Positions 1 to 11,784 of a stretch of DNA of 64,000 bases are shown here, piece by piece. Each line of letters begins with the position of its first letter. The first letter of the stretch is position 1. The position numbers and the translations under genes were made by a program. This DNA comes from Peromyscus leucopus (lineage: Eukaryota; Chordata; Mammalia; Rodentia; Cricetidae), in contig NC_051075.1 of assembly GCF_004664715.2 (NCBI RefSeq), forward strand, positions 37,843,958 through 37,907,957. Reading direction: 5' to 3'. Under the pieces are notes generated by a model that was not told the DNA's origin, made no database searches, and worked only from the letters and a program-made list of their open reading frames with translations.

Positions 1-158
1 ATTCAGCTAACAGTGGTCCTTGCCCTCGGCTAGGAGAAGTGATCTGCTCTCAGCCTGCAGTCCTTCCAGTGTGTGTACCGCTGGCCTTTGCAGAAAATGC
101 TTTCATTGTCTGCTCTCTGCTCCCTGCTCTGGAGGATGTATTTTGCTAACGGCATGTC

Positions 159-720
159 TTTTTTTTTTTTTTTTTTAGTTTTATTTTTGTCAGTAAAGAT
201 CTCTCGAGTCTATGTTTAATCAGACCACTCCAGGCTGGATGCACTGATCCAGTCTCCCAGACACAGCTGGTTTCCTGGATACAGAAGGCTGCAAACCTCC
301 ACACTACCGCCATGGCCTCTCCTCAGCCAGTGCCTATGCCATGCTACGGCTGCGTGTGATGAAGAGCAAGGGTTCCATGGGGGTACCAGCGGATGCAAAA
401 AGAACAACTTCTCGCATCCTGTTCCGATGCCGTCACACATGGACCACAGCTCTAGGGTGGGTCGTTCCACCGTACAAACAAGAATGCCAGGAAGCTCCCT
501 CAGCCACACTGGAAGCCACAGACACAGATGCAGGGCGTCCCTCCCCACCCCCACCCCCACCACGCACACGAACAACACACGAGTTTCAGAGAGGCCTCCA
601 AGACACAGAGAGGAAGAGGAAGATCTAACAGCTCAGCTCACCCGGTGCATTGAGAGACTGTAAAGAAGAGTGCAAGCTGAGCTGATGGGGCGAGGATCGG
701 AAATCAAAGTAGGATCTCCC
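159..720 (-). other. Possible terminal exon or retrocopy, minus strand
   Basis: On the minus strand this segment ends with AATAAAAC and then an 18-base A run (plus-strand T run 159-176). It also contains a 120-codon open frame (216-578). The translation resembles nothing I know. It could be a processed retrocopy, an alternative 3' exon, or a chance A tract. No target-site duplication was found. Confidence 0.25.
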
Positions 721-1794
721 GGGGAAGCTGGGTTGTAGATTAAGGGTGGAGGAGAAAGGACTCATTCTGCGGAGCGGCAGTCTTTCCGAAGGCACTGGAA
801 AAGGGAGGGTCTGTTCTTCTGAATCTGTGTCTAAACGTGAGATCAAGGCAAACCAGAGATCAGACATCTGCTGGCCGCCCATGCCAGGTTCCCAAAGACC
901 ACCTACGCAAGCTTTCACACAAAGATGCATCGGCCCCACAGGCACCACCCACAGGAATTAGCAAAACGGTGTGTCTGAGGTGGGAACTGTCAGTGGGTCG
1001 GGACCCCAGACCAGACAACCACTCCAGCACCACTGGCAATCGTTTGTATTTCTCTAACTTTTAGTAATAGAAAGGCGTGAAGGAGGTTTTTCCTTTCTAT
1101 TAAGTGAAACATGTTGAGACTTACAGGTAGGTACCTCTTACCCACTGATGAGGAAATAAATCAACACTTTTTGTGTGTGTGTGTGCATTTAACAATGGTT
1201 TCTTAAAGGGTTTCTATTTAGGAGATGATGACTTTTAGAAACTGTGAAATATTTTTCCTTTACTAATGCATTCCCCCAATTTCTAGAGATTATTTTAATC
1301 CTAGAGCATTCAAGACCTGATCTTTGAATGGACGAAGAAATACAGATGACCCTAGGAAGGCAGGCCTGACACCTGGGGAATGAGACCTCTCTTGTTTCTG
1401 AGTTATTCTCCTGTGCTATGGACACCATTGAACTCACTCGAGTTCTCTAATAATGAGCAGAGTGTGGGCAGGGGGCAGGGGCAGAGGTGGGGAGTGTCTG
1501 CTGCTGCTCCGAAAGGCCTGGCCTGGCGGTCATTATTGTACTAAAGGGAGGTCTCGGTCACCAGCTGGAGTCCTGTTAAACACACTTTAGTAGTGGAAAC
1601 TCAAGAAGTACAGATGACATGCCAGGATCCAGACTCCCAAGGAAACAGTTTCTCATCAAAAAAGGGCATTTTGTTTTGGTGGCCAGTGAGTGTTACTGGG
1701 ACTTACTTTGTCTCGTGAGTGGCTTGTCTCTGTGCACGGCCCTTTCTGATCAAAATGCTACACTGTGCAGGTTGAAGCAAAAGTGTGTGCTCGA

Positions 1795-1816
1795 GTGTGT
1801 GTGTGTGTGTGTGTGT

Positions 1817-1854
<38 letters not shown>
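1795..1854 (+). repeat. (GT)n microsatellite
   Basis: GT run with one GA interruption. Confidence 0.97.
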
Positions 1855-1857
<3 letters not shown>

Positions 1858-2178
1858 ACATAGTCCTACCTGGAGACCTCATAAGAGGGGCTATTGCAAG
1901 TTGTAATACTGCAAAGAAGCAGCCTCATTTTCATTTCCAAACACAATATCAATGTTAGCTTTTCAGACTTTAGTCTTACCCCTGAGGGGAGATTTAAGTT
2001 TTCTATAAACCAAATATCACAGAAAAGGAAAGGTGGCCAAAGCTTTTTATATCTCCAGGAATAATAATGTAGTGAAGTTTCTGCTTAAACTTCATATAGT
2101 TTGGGTGACTTGGGATGTATGATCATTTCTTTGTTCAGATATAATAAAATTAAAAAACATCATTGTTCTTCACATCTA

Positions 2179-2180
<2 letters not shown>

Positions 2181-2230
<50 letters not shown>
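2181..2230 (+). repeat. (TG)25 microsatellite
   Basis: Pure TG run at the tail of a reversed SINE. Confidence 0.97.
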
Positions 2231-2231
<1 letters not shown>

Positions 2232-2386
2232 ACACTCAAGAGTCACAGCACATGTGCAGAGATCAGAAGACAGCCTGCAGGTGCTCGTTGTCTACTTCTG
2301 TCCTGTGGGTTCTAGGGACTGAACTCAGACTATCAGAGCTGGTGGCGGGCACCTCGACCTGCTGAGCTCTCTCACCGGCCCCCACA
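2231..2386 (-). mobile_element. B3/B2-type SINE
   Basis: Reverse complement of a tRNA-derived SINE. The segment ends at the 'CTGAGCTCTCTCACCGGCCCC' type 5' head, and its CA-rich tail is the (GT)n at 2181-2230. Confidence 0.7.
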
Positions 2387-3980
2387 TATTTATGTCACAC
2401 AATCCACTTAAAGGGAGACTAGCCTCTTAGTTTCATGAGAAGATCTGAAATGTGACCACACGGAGCTGTGAGCAGACTCCAGTTGGAGAAGACATTTACC
2501 ACTGTGGTTATGTCAGTAAAATTTATTCACATGAATTTGCCTGACATTGTGTTCTTCACCAGATATGACCATCAATCCGTTATCCTGCAGACACTTGTTG
2601 TTTTGAAGATTAAGGTAAGTTGATGTTTGGAGCACATTGACTCTCCAAGCAGTGATCTGAACACGCATGGAGAGACGTGTACTCTGCCCGTAATTTTGGG
2701 CTCAGATCCAAGCCAATCATGAGGAACACTCCCCCTTTTTATTCTCAGTGCCAAGAACTTTGAGGTGGGGTGCTAAGTGTAGCCATGGCTATCCCTAGGA
2801 TTAATAATGGCAATAAGACTGTTTTCTATTCTTTTATGTGGATGGATAGATTGCCTATCAATAAGCCATGTTTTCCTTGACTCAGCTTCCTCTTGAACTT
2901 GTCCTCTACCCAGGCGGAGAGGTTCAACTGCTATTCATTCTTTGTTTTTCAGCTGTGAACTTTCAAGCCCAACCAGGTGGGACCTGCTCCCATTTTCCCA
3001 AGCAAAATGAAGCAAAACAAACCACACAAAATCAAACCTACCTTGCTATGAGAATTTTCCAAACAAATTAGAGGAGAGAGTAAAGGTAATTTCCTGCTAA
3101 TTCCAGTCAGACTAACAGGTGGTCCTCCCTCCACGCCTCTCCCATGGGCGCTTATGTTTGGTTACTTGTCTACAGGGCACTTAGACCACTTAGCAACAGT
3201 TGAGGTGGGGCCAATAAGCTTCCCATGAAATCCCCTGGAAGATGGATCTCCAGCCAGCACCATGTGTTTGGGGTTATTGATTTCATGGCTTGGATATACT
3301 TCTTTCGGGGTTCCACTCACCAGGTACTGTCTAGGGCCAAATGGACTGATCACTAGTCGTGTAAGCATTTGACGACAGTCATCGATCCTCTTTAAATCTT
3401 TCTATTTCTGAGCTAAGGAGATATTCGTAGCTACATTTTAACTTATGGGTTTACTTTTCTAGTCATGCTCCTCTGGATAAGCTCAAAGGCATCGTAGATA
3501 CAACAGGGCAAGATTGCAAATGCCATTACCAAATCCTCCTTTAGCCAAAGCATGTTCAACTCACACTGAACATAATAAGTACAACTACCCCAGTGTGTAT
3601 TCTGTGTTGTATTGTGGGAGGCAGGAAGAAAGCATATCCTACTTCCTTACCTTCTCTTTCAAACACAACTATTGATCTTAACAGCCCTCAGAGAAGGCTC
3701 CTCGGCCATTAACGTTCAATTGTCAAGACAAAGAAGAATGAGGTTTTTAGTTTTGTTTTCCAGAATACAGGCTAGGAAGCTAATATTGTGATGATCATCA
3801 TCATCTTTAACCATCACTAGAGAAAGACAAGGGGTGTCTTAGGACATTGCTGCTACCTTGTCGTGTGCACATCACGTCTCTAGCCCTGTCTGACTGAACT
3901 GTGTACTAAGAAGCAGTTCAGTGGGAAAGACCAGTAGTAAAGGCTCTGCCCGTGGCTGAAAGTGGAGATTGCATTCACTT

Positions 3981-4008
3981 TGTGTGTGTGTGTATGTGTG
4001 TGTGTGTG

Positions 4009-4060
<52 letters not shown>
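3981..4060 (+). repeat. (TG)n microsatellite
   Basis: About 40 TG units with two single-base changes, at the tail of a reversed B4. Confidence 0.97.
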
Positions 4061-4063
<3 letters not shown>

Positions 4064-4191
4064 AGAGGCCAGAGGACAACTGTGGATGTTATTTCATTCC
4101 TTGGGCACCATCCATCTTGTACTTGGAGACAAGGTCTCTCGTTGACTTGGAGTTTGCCCATTAGGCTAGTCTGGCCAGCCAACAAGTTTCA

Positions 4192-4251
<60 letters not shown>

Positions 4252-4318
4252 GGTGCTGGAATAACAAGCTTTCCCCTTCAGAGCAAGCACCTTACTGACT
4301 GAACCGTCTCCTCAACCT
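4061..4318 (-). mobile_element. B4-type SINE
   Basis: Reverse-oriented B4: 'GCAGAGGCCAGAGGACAAC' start, a B1-like middle (GGAGACAAGGTCTCTC) and a tRNA-like end (CTTACTGACTGAACCGTCTC). A (TC)n at 4195-4249 interrupts it. Confidence 0.75.
4195..4249 (+). repeat. (TC)n microsatellite
   Basis: About 27 TC units inside a B4-type SINE. Confidence 0.97.
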
Positions 4319-4879
4319 CACTCATATGGATATATCCAGGATGCCAATTGTGTTCAAGCGCAAACGTGTCCATTCATACTGCCTATCAACTCCGTCAAGA
4401 CTGATGGCTTCCTCTTGTTCTCTCCCAGGCTGCTTTCCCTTCCCACTGGGTCCTGGAGTGGAGACCTAGCTGACAGCAGAAGGCTCTGCTTAAAGGAAGC
4501 AATCGAGATTTACCAAGATAATAAAGACCCGCTGGGGACCACTTACGCTCTTTACTGACTTCCAGGATCAAGAAAAGAAGATCTAGGTGCTGTACCCTGT
4601 TTGGATCATGTTTCTTTTATTTGTTTGACACTTACTGAATAACTATCATGGGTGTTAGACTTGAGTAGTTGAAAAGCATGAGGCTGGAAGAACTGACTAT
4701 AAGAGAATTATCAATCAAGAGGAAATGTGTCAATCATCATCGATAAGTTTTATACTTCTGGGGGGTGGGGTGGCATTTTTTATTCTAACATTTCCAAGAT
4801 TTCGAAATATTTGTAAACTTAAAACATTAAGTATTAGAAAATGTGGAATAGTTTGTATATGTAAATTATTCCATCTTTA

Positions 4880-5050
4880 AAAATGTCTGTGTGTATGCTT
4901 CATGTGAAAATGTCCACAGAGGCCAGAAGAGGTCATTGGATCCCATGAAGACAGTTACAGGCGGTTGTGAGCAGCCTAAAACTCGGAACTCAATGGAGGT
5001 CCTCCGCAAGGGCAAGAAGTGCTCTTAAGCACTAGGCTATGCTCCAGCCT
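4880..5050 (-). mobile_element. B3-type SINE
   Basis: Reverse-oriented B3-like sequence with 'CACAGAGGCCAGAAGAGG' and a worn tRNA-derived head (AAGCACTAGGCTATGCTCC). Confidence 0.65.
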
Positions 5051-6244
5051 GATTAATGCTCTTTTGGGGACTCAACGGGAGTGAAGTGACTGAATTTCTT
5101 ATGCAACATTCACTAATCTGGCTTCCTCTGTGTCCCGGTGGGAGGGAGCTCTAGGTGTCTCCCTGCCTGGCAGGCACAGCTTTGACACCGAGCAGCCATA
5201 GGACCACAGCCTGACAGGAGGGGAGGCGTTCAGAGCGGAGCAGACAAGAGATGCCCCTGAGCGCTGCACCAACACCGGGAAGATGAGTTCTGCTGTGGCG
5301 GGAACAGCTGTCAGCTAATCTGCTCTTGGTGGGAAGACTTTGAAAAGGAGACGAGGAAAGGCATGAGAAAGTAGACAATTTTCTCAAATGATCAAACAGG
5401 TAGCCGGAGTCACAATTACGTCCAACGGGTAGATAATTTATAACAAAAGGTGGCATCTTAAGCTTTCTTGAGAGCGGCAGTAATTGCCATTGAGTAGGAA
5501 GAACCAAATCTGTTTTGAAAACCTCCTTTTAAAAGAATGAACCGGCTCTTGGCACCCCGAGGATGGCTGCATACCTCCTTGCCCAATCCTCCACTCCAAT
5601 TTAGGACACCATGGCATTATCTATGAGCAGCAACTCTCATCAGGAGGCCTGAGAATCCTCACACTTTAATTAGATACATACTTCCACAGGACCGAAGAGC
5701 ACATTTTCTAGATCTGCAGAGAGGGTGGTAGATCCAATTCAGTCTTATGAAACATTTTAGGAAATTTCTTGGGATGCTACATGTTGTCAGAATGAAAAGG
5801 ACAAAATATTTCTTTCTTCTGGGCTCTGAAATTTATCATTCTCTCTCTCTCTTTCTATGTGGTAGAATTTATCCCAAATTGGTCAAGTACAATTTACCTA
5901 CCTTGAGGATTTTGTCCTGGGAATGAATGTTCTAATTAAGTTAGTTTTTGGAGAGGCTGAGATGTTTTTTGAGTCAGGCAAAACAAAGTAGAGGCATGGG
6001 GGAAAAACATATTCATAGCACATATGTTTTTCCATATATGTTAATTTCCCAAATATTTAATTTAGTGCTGAATATTCAGTATTATAGGCATAACTTATAT
6101 GCCTATAATATAGACCCACCAAGACCTTGGAGGAGGCAGTGGCACCTGGCATCTGACCTGCATTAAATATATAGTAACAATGCTTTACAGCCAGACTGAA
6201 GAGCCGGACCATAGAAGCACAAACTGTAGGAACTTGGAGTTCCG

Positions 6245-6345
6245 TGGTTTTACATATGAGAGAACGGAAGCCTAGAAAGGCTAAGGAACACATCCTCCTC
6301 TGAGGTGGGGTTGGAAATAGACTGGCAAGATCAGTTCCTGGTGAT
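6245..6345 (-). mobile_element. MIR-like fragment
   Basis: Reads like reversed MIR ('GAGAACGGAAGCCTAGAAAG' corresponds to the reversed 3' part), well diverged. Confidence 0.35.
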
Positions 6346-7659
6346 GAAATTCGAGAGTGACAAAGCTATTTCTTTTTTTAATGTCTTAGAAATATACAAA
6401 AAGGCAAAGTTCATGCCATGGACCATGGAGTGCCTTCTAATGGCCTAGGAGGTCACCTAGGGTTGAGGGGGTGATTTAGTGCCAACCACAAACCCTGTAC
6501 TGCATCGAGGAGGAATCTTTTATTCTCTAAATAGGGTCGTTCACCTAAGTGGTGCTTAGGAACCGAAAGATGAATGAACCACTAGCCCCGGGAGGTAACT
6601 GTGGTGGTGTTCCTCCTCACTGTTTTCCTGAGGGGTTCTCTTCCTCACAAGGCTACAGCTTCTATGGGACATGAGGATCTCAGCACGCTACGGTTTAAAG
6701 TGAAATGCTTAGGCTGGCCTCAAGTTATTATGAAGTATATCTACAAAGGGATTCCGGACACGTGGACCTGAGGCCATTTGGTGTTGAGACAGATGGAGGA
6801 GAATTCTGCCTATACGACTCAGTATTTCAGGGTGGTTTCCTTTGATGTGTGGGAGCAGAGGCTGTTACCATGGAAAGGACAGCGTGAGGCTGAACATCTG
6901 ATCGGATAGATGCTGGGGCGATGGCAAGTGAGGTCATTCCGCTAAGGACTCTTGGGAACATGTTTTTCTCCAATGCCTAGGGCCCACGGTTGGTGGTAGT
7001 ACTGGATGGAGTATACAGCCTTATGTAAAACACGGCTCTCTCATATCCCTTATTTCTTTCTCTCTACTTTCCAAGCTGAGATCTGGAGGGCTAGAAAGCT
7101 TCTATTAATCAATAGTTCTGGGATGGTTTCAGTCTAAGTTGGCTTTCAGCCCCAGGCCTCATCTATAGCAGCTTTTGAAGATCTCAGATCTGTGACATTC
7201 TTTCTCCTTACCAATCCGTGACCATTACCTCCTGCCTAGAGCGTCCACGGTGACACCCGTGGGAAAGGGACTCTTCAGGCTAATTTCCTGCCTGGGGTAG
7301 GGGTTGGAGGATGTACAGACACCTGTCTGCTGGACTTCGGTTGAGACTCAAGCCACTTCTACACCTTCTTAAAGCAAGAGGCTATATTCTTTCTTGACAA
7401 AAGTCTACTGTGACTCTGGAAACATCAGCGTCTTATTTCTGGCTAGTGGAGCAGACAAGGCACCTCTACAAACAGCTTCACTGTGGAAGGATGTGTTTAC
7501 ACACCAGGCAGACTCGGGGTAGCCCTTTCTCTTTCCAGAGGTAAAAGCAAGTAACACATTTCCAGCATCAGTGCCATAATGTTCTGTACTGGGTGTCTGA
7601 AGGAACTGGGTCTGAAATGTTCCTTTATGCCTTGGAAAGTAATTTCCCCCATATGGGGT

Positions 7660-8137
7660 AGGATAACGGCTTGCTCGTGTGGTAGATGAGGCAGATGGAT
7701 TTGTGGCCCACCCAAAAATGCCCATATCTGCATCCTCAGAAACCTCTGACTAGGTTACCTTTCAGAGGGAAAGAGGCTCTGCAGCGATTCCATTAAGGTT
7801 CTTGGGAGCTGGAGACTATCTTGGGCTGCCCACGTGGGACCACAGTCATCACAAGGGTCCTTACATAAGGAAGGCAGAGTTAGGAGGCTAGAAGACACTA
7901 TGCTGCCAGATCTTAAGATAGAAGAAAGGGCCGCGAGCCAGGAAAGGCAGGTGGCTGCTAGAAGCCGGAAGTGACAAGAAAACAGATGTTTTTCTAGAAT
8001 GTCCTCAAAGGACCCTGTCCTGCTGATCCCTCCCTATAGGATTCTGATCTCCGGAAGTCTAAGGGGATATATGTGTGCTGTTTTACACCATTAGTTTTGT
8101 GGCACCTGATTACAACAGCAGAAGACTAATACATTAA
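7660..8137 (+). mobile_element. MLT1-type MaLR LTR
   Basis: An old ERVL-MaLR LTR in plus orientation. Landmarks are 'CCTCTGACTAGGTTACC', 'CATCACAAGGGTCCTTACAT', 'AAGCCGGAAGTGACAAG' and the 3' end 'CAGCAGAAGACTAATACA', all in the family's order. It is well diverged, as expected for a pre-rodent insertion, and has no coding part. Confidence 0.75.
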
Positions 8138-8289
8138 GATCAGGAGTAATGTCGCCTCAGAAGAGCAGGACAGGTAAGTTTAGACATTAGTGACAGGTCC
8201 AGAGAGGTAGTGTAGACTGCCATCTGTTTAATTGCCTTGGGGGTGGATTAATTTTATTGTATGACTTTATAGTGAAACATAGAACAAAC

Positions 8290-8572
8290 AGATGTGTGTG
8301 TGTGTGGGTGTGTAGGCACATGCATGTAGAGGTCAGAGGTGGGCGTGTCATTTATATTTTCAGACAGGGCCTCTCAATGAACCTGGATCTCATTCATTGG
8401 TTTAGGCTGCCTGGCCAGCAAGCCTGAGGGATCCTCATTTCTGCCTTCCTGTGCCAGGCCTACTGGCATGTGCCACTGTGCCCAGCTCCTTATATGGGTG
8501 CCGAGAACCTGAGTCCAGGTCTTCAAGCTTGTGCAGCATGTACTTTACCCACTGGGTCAGCTCCCAGGCCCA
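8290..8572 (-). mobile_element. B4-type SINE
   Basis: Reverse-oriented B4 with GT-rich tail, 'GTAGAGGTCAGAGGTGGG', a B1-like middle and the tRNA-like head 'CCACTGGGTCAGCTCCC'. Confidence 0.75.
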
Positions 8573-8680
8573 CGAGGAATAGTTTTCTATGATTTCTCTA
8601 TTGTGTTTCACTATCCCCAAAGAATCTTCCGACTTTCATGTAACTGTCATTCTCCATGGACAATGAAGGAAGTTCTCAGC

Positions 8681-8711
8681 AGCCTGGCACAGCCTGGCAC
8701 AGCCTGGCACA
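8681..8711 (+). repeat. Three tandem copies of a 10-bp unit
   Basis: AGCCTGGCAC is repeated three times in a row with no mismatch, flanked by partial copies. Confidence 0.9.
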
Positions 8712-9005
8712 GAGTGAAGTAAGGTCTAACTAAGTTGGTAGCTTTGGGCTTGTTTGTTTGTGTCGTCTTCATGATGTGACTACAAAGCCTGAAATATGCT
8801 TGACATCCACTCAGGGCTCTGGAGGACATGCCAACTTTAAGTGCTTTAGATGGGGACCTTTTCCAAACGCACTATATACTTTCTAAATCTTCATAGAAGG
8901 TGGGTGGGTGTGTTTTTTTAAATCTCTTCTCATTACTTTCCTCCTAGCTCAATGCCCTCAACATCCTCAACTTCTCTAACAATTCCCTATCCTCTTGTGT
9001 GTAAA

Positions 9006-9010
<5 letters not shown>

Positions 9011-9050
<40 letters not shown>
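9011..9050 (+). repeat. (AC)n microsatellite
   Basis: About 20 AC units. Confidence 0.97.
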
Positions 9051-9052
<2 letters not shown>

Positions 9053-10609
9053 TTCATATAGTGCAAGCTCACCTAACTCACCCTGTGGCCAAGGAAGATC
9101 CTCATCCCTTAACTCTCCCTCGGTTCCCTTCCAGATGTTGGGATCATAGGTCTGTGCCACCATATCCACATCTGGCTCCCAGCCCTTTCTCTAATGTGCT
9201 GCTGAGGTCTTAGCAATGAGTCAATGAATTCAGGACCCATAGGTGCCAACTGGGCACCTAGATACCAACAGGCCTGGACCCTGCGTCTTTTCCCCCTGTT
9301 AACCAGAGGCCATTCTTCTTACTCCAACATTTCAAGATGGCATTCTAGACTGGGGGGGGGGGAAGACAGCCTAGAGAGAGGCGTAGCACCACATGCAGCT
9401 GTCTGAGCAAGCTGCCAGGGAGTGCCCAAAAGAGCAGCGAGGCCCCAAACTCCAGGGAGCGGGCTGGACTTGGTGCCGCCTCTGTGAACATGGGGCTCAG
9501 CTGGTTTCCTGACGTAACTGAGACGCTCCGCTAGTCAGAGCTCTGGAATGATCAAGTTTACTGTTGGTGTCGGTTCAAAGTAGAGTTTGGAAGCATTTGC
9601 CTCGCACATCACAACTCTGTCTACCTGGGTTTCTCTCCCTCTACATCTTTTTGAGAGGTCCTCCCCACCTCACTAGCTCTCCCTGCCCACCCCCCCAAAG
9701 TGCTGTCACTTATTTCAAGTGGTTATTAGATATGAATCAATCACAATAGTAGTCTAGGAACAAATAAGGTCCAATTCTTTTAGAAACATTTTTATTTTTA
9801 GAAGCGACTACCTGTTATTTTAAGTTAAACCTTAAGGTAGTAGATTTAAGGTGATGGGCTACTCTGGAATGATCGACACACTCCTAGTATTCAGTTTATC
9901 TGGAAAGTAATTTGGAAACACAGGTCAAGGGCCTCAAAAATGCCCAGAAGTAGTTCTACACCCAAGAACCTGTCCAGATGAACCTTCTATATGGAGACTG
10001 GAGTTAAAGAGATTGGAGTTAAAGAGTAGGTTTTGTGTAGAGGTCTCAACCTTATACTTTCCTCTGAGGGACAAGTGAGGGCCAGCTCCCACTCCCCCAG
10101 GTGACTGCCAGGCATGAACACTAAAAAGCTCCCAGGACTTGAGAAGTTCAGCAGAGTGGGGTCCCAGGAAACTTTTCTGTATAGCCAGCTGCTGGCCTCA
10201 GGGATATTACCTGTGCTCCACTTGAGTCTCTCCAGGTTATGGCAAATAGACAGAAGGTGTTATTGGTTCAGGCAGGCAGAGGGAAATTATGGGAAAATGA
10301 ACCAAAGTTCCTCACTGGTTCTCAGCCTTGCCTGATTCTTTTTGGTGGGGGTACGGTCTGTCACACAGATTGAGCCTCAGAACAGTGTGTTAAGAAAGCC
10401 TTGGTACAGAATGGTTTCAACACTTTTCTGCAGATAACATTACAGGCAGTGCGTGGCCAGGATAGCCATTCAATGAGTTAATTTAAAAAACATACACAAC
10501 CAAGTTTAGGGGCCTTATTTTAAAATTCTTCAAAATTTTTAGCCTATTTATTTCTTTATTCGATTACTTGGATATGGTGTTGGGGGAGGGGGAGGCACTG
10601 ATATGCCTG

Positions 10610-10722
10610 TGTGAGAGAGGCCAACTTTCCAGAGTCTACATATGGGTCCTGAGGATTGAACTCAAGTACTCAGACTAGATGGCAAAGGTCTTTCCCGGCT
10701 GGGTTACTCTGTCGGACCCATT
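10610..10722 (-). mobile_element. B3-like SINE fragment
   Basis: Reverse-oriented fragment with 'GGGTCCTGAGGATTGAACTC' and a worn tRNA-derived head. Confidence 0.5.
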
Positions 10723-10796
10723 TCAATAAAATTCATAGTTGCTTACACTTGTATTTCTTCTTAAGTCAGTATAATTTGGTTTAGATCTGGGACTGG

Positions 10797-10956
10797 CCTC
10801 ATGCATGTATCAGTCCTGGATACATCCCCAGAGACCCGCTTTCAGTGGACTAAACCTAACTGGAACTCAGATAATACCTCATGCATGTATCAGTCCTGGA
10901 TACATCCCCAGAAACCCACTTTCAGTGGACTAAACCTAACTGGAACTCAGGTAACA
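10797..10956 (+). repeat. 80-bp tandem duplication
   Basis: Two head-to-tail copies, 10797-10876 and 10877-10956. They differ at four positions (about 95% identity), all of them transitions. There is no low-complexity core and I recognise no repeat family. Confidence 0.93.
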
Positions 10957-11270
10957 TCGCTTTCTCCGTTAGCCTAAGTTAGAGTGCGTTGTTTTTGGAC
11001 CAGTTTCCTCACGTATAGGCTGTCTTTCTTTCCTTTGTGAATATGTGTGTGTGTTTCTATAAGATCCATTCTCTTCCTAGCCTGGAAGCTGCACACAGCG
11101 AAGGAACAGGGGCTCCACACTCTCCACCCACAGTGTAGGACATGGGCACCCACCAAACTCTCCGCTAGACAGACAGAAAGAAACATTTGACTTTGGGGGG
11201 GGGTGCGGGGAAATGAGCAGAACTCCTAACAATGCGCACACGGTGGGTTCCCCGCGGAACGTCCCCTCTA

Positions 11271-11288
11271 GGCCAGCAGGGGGTTTTG
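11271..11288 (+). promoter_or_regulatory. Candidate CTCF site
   Basis: GGCCAGCAGGGGGTTTTG matches the core of the CTCF motif (CCA-S-YAG-R-GGG) but lacks its final GCGC. It lies just past the short-isoform poly(A) site. Seen by eye only. Confidence 0.3.
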
Positions 11289-11784
11289 TGGCAGAGTGTT
11301 AGTGACAATGATTTAAACCACACATTACACACATGTCATTAACTTAGACTTGCTGTCCGTCACACATGAAATGGACCCTTCTTAGATGCAGACCTCTGTT
11401 CTGAAGTTGGGAAGGGAACTGACTCTTGCTAAGAAGAATGTGAAAGACTCTCTCACAACCAAAAGCTAGAACAAATCACCCCCCACCCCGCCCCAAACCA
11501 GCAAAACAAACAAACAACAACAAACTCCGAAGTAAACTTTCCAGACACTGTAGAAATGGCAGGATAAGGTATAAGTGCAACAGAATTCTCAAATGTCTAT
11601 GACGGCATTTTCTCACTGACTTCTAGAAAGCCAAAAGGGATCTGATGAGATGGCTTTTCTCTGTGGTAAGGGGTTGATCGAGTCTCTCTTGAAGACGACA
11701 GTTCACTGCCATTTCCCCTCACTCCCTAAATCCTGTGACTCACTACTTCAATGAGGGAGAAGAAAAAAAACAACCAAAGTATGG

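Larger units (their letters stand above)
1..11784. other. Region past the short-isoform poly(A) site
   Basis: For the long TRIM9 isoform this is intron before the SPRY exons; for the short isoform it is 3' flank. I searched both strands for SPRY-domain coding sequence and saw none. Apart from the listed repeats, 720-1790, 2390-3950, 5060-7650 and 9200-10600 show nothing I can identify. Confidence 0.6.
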
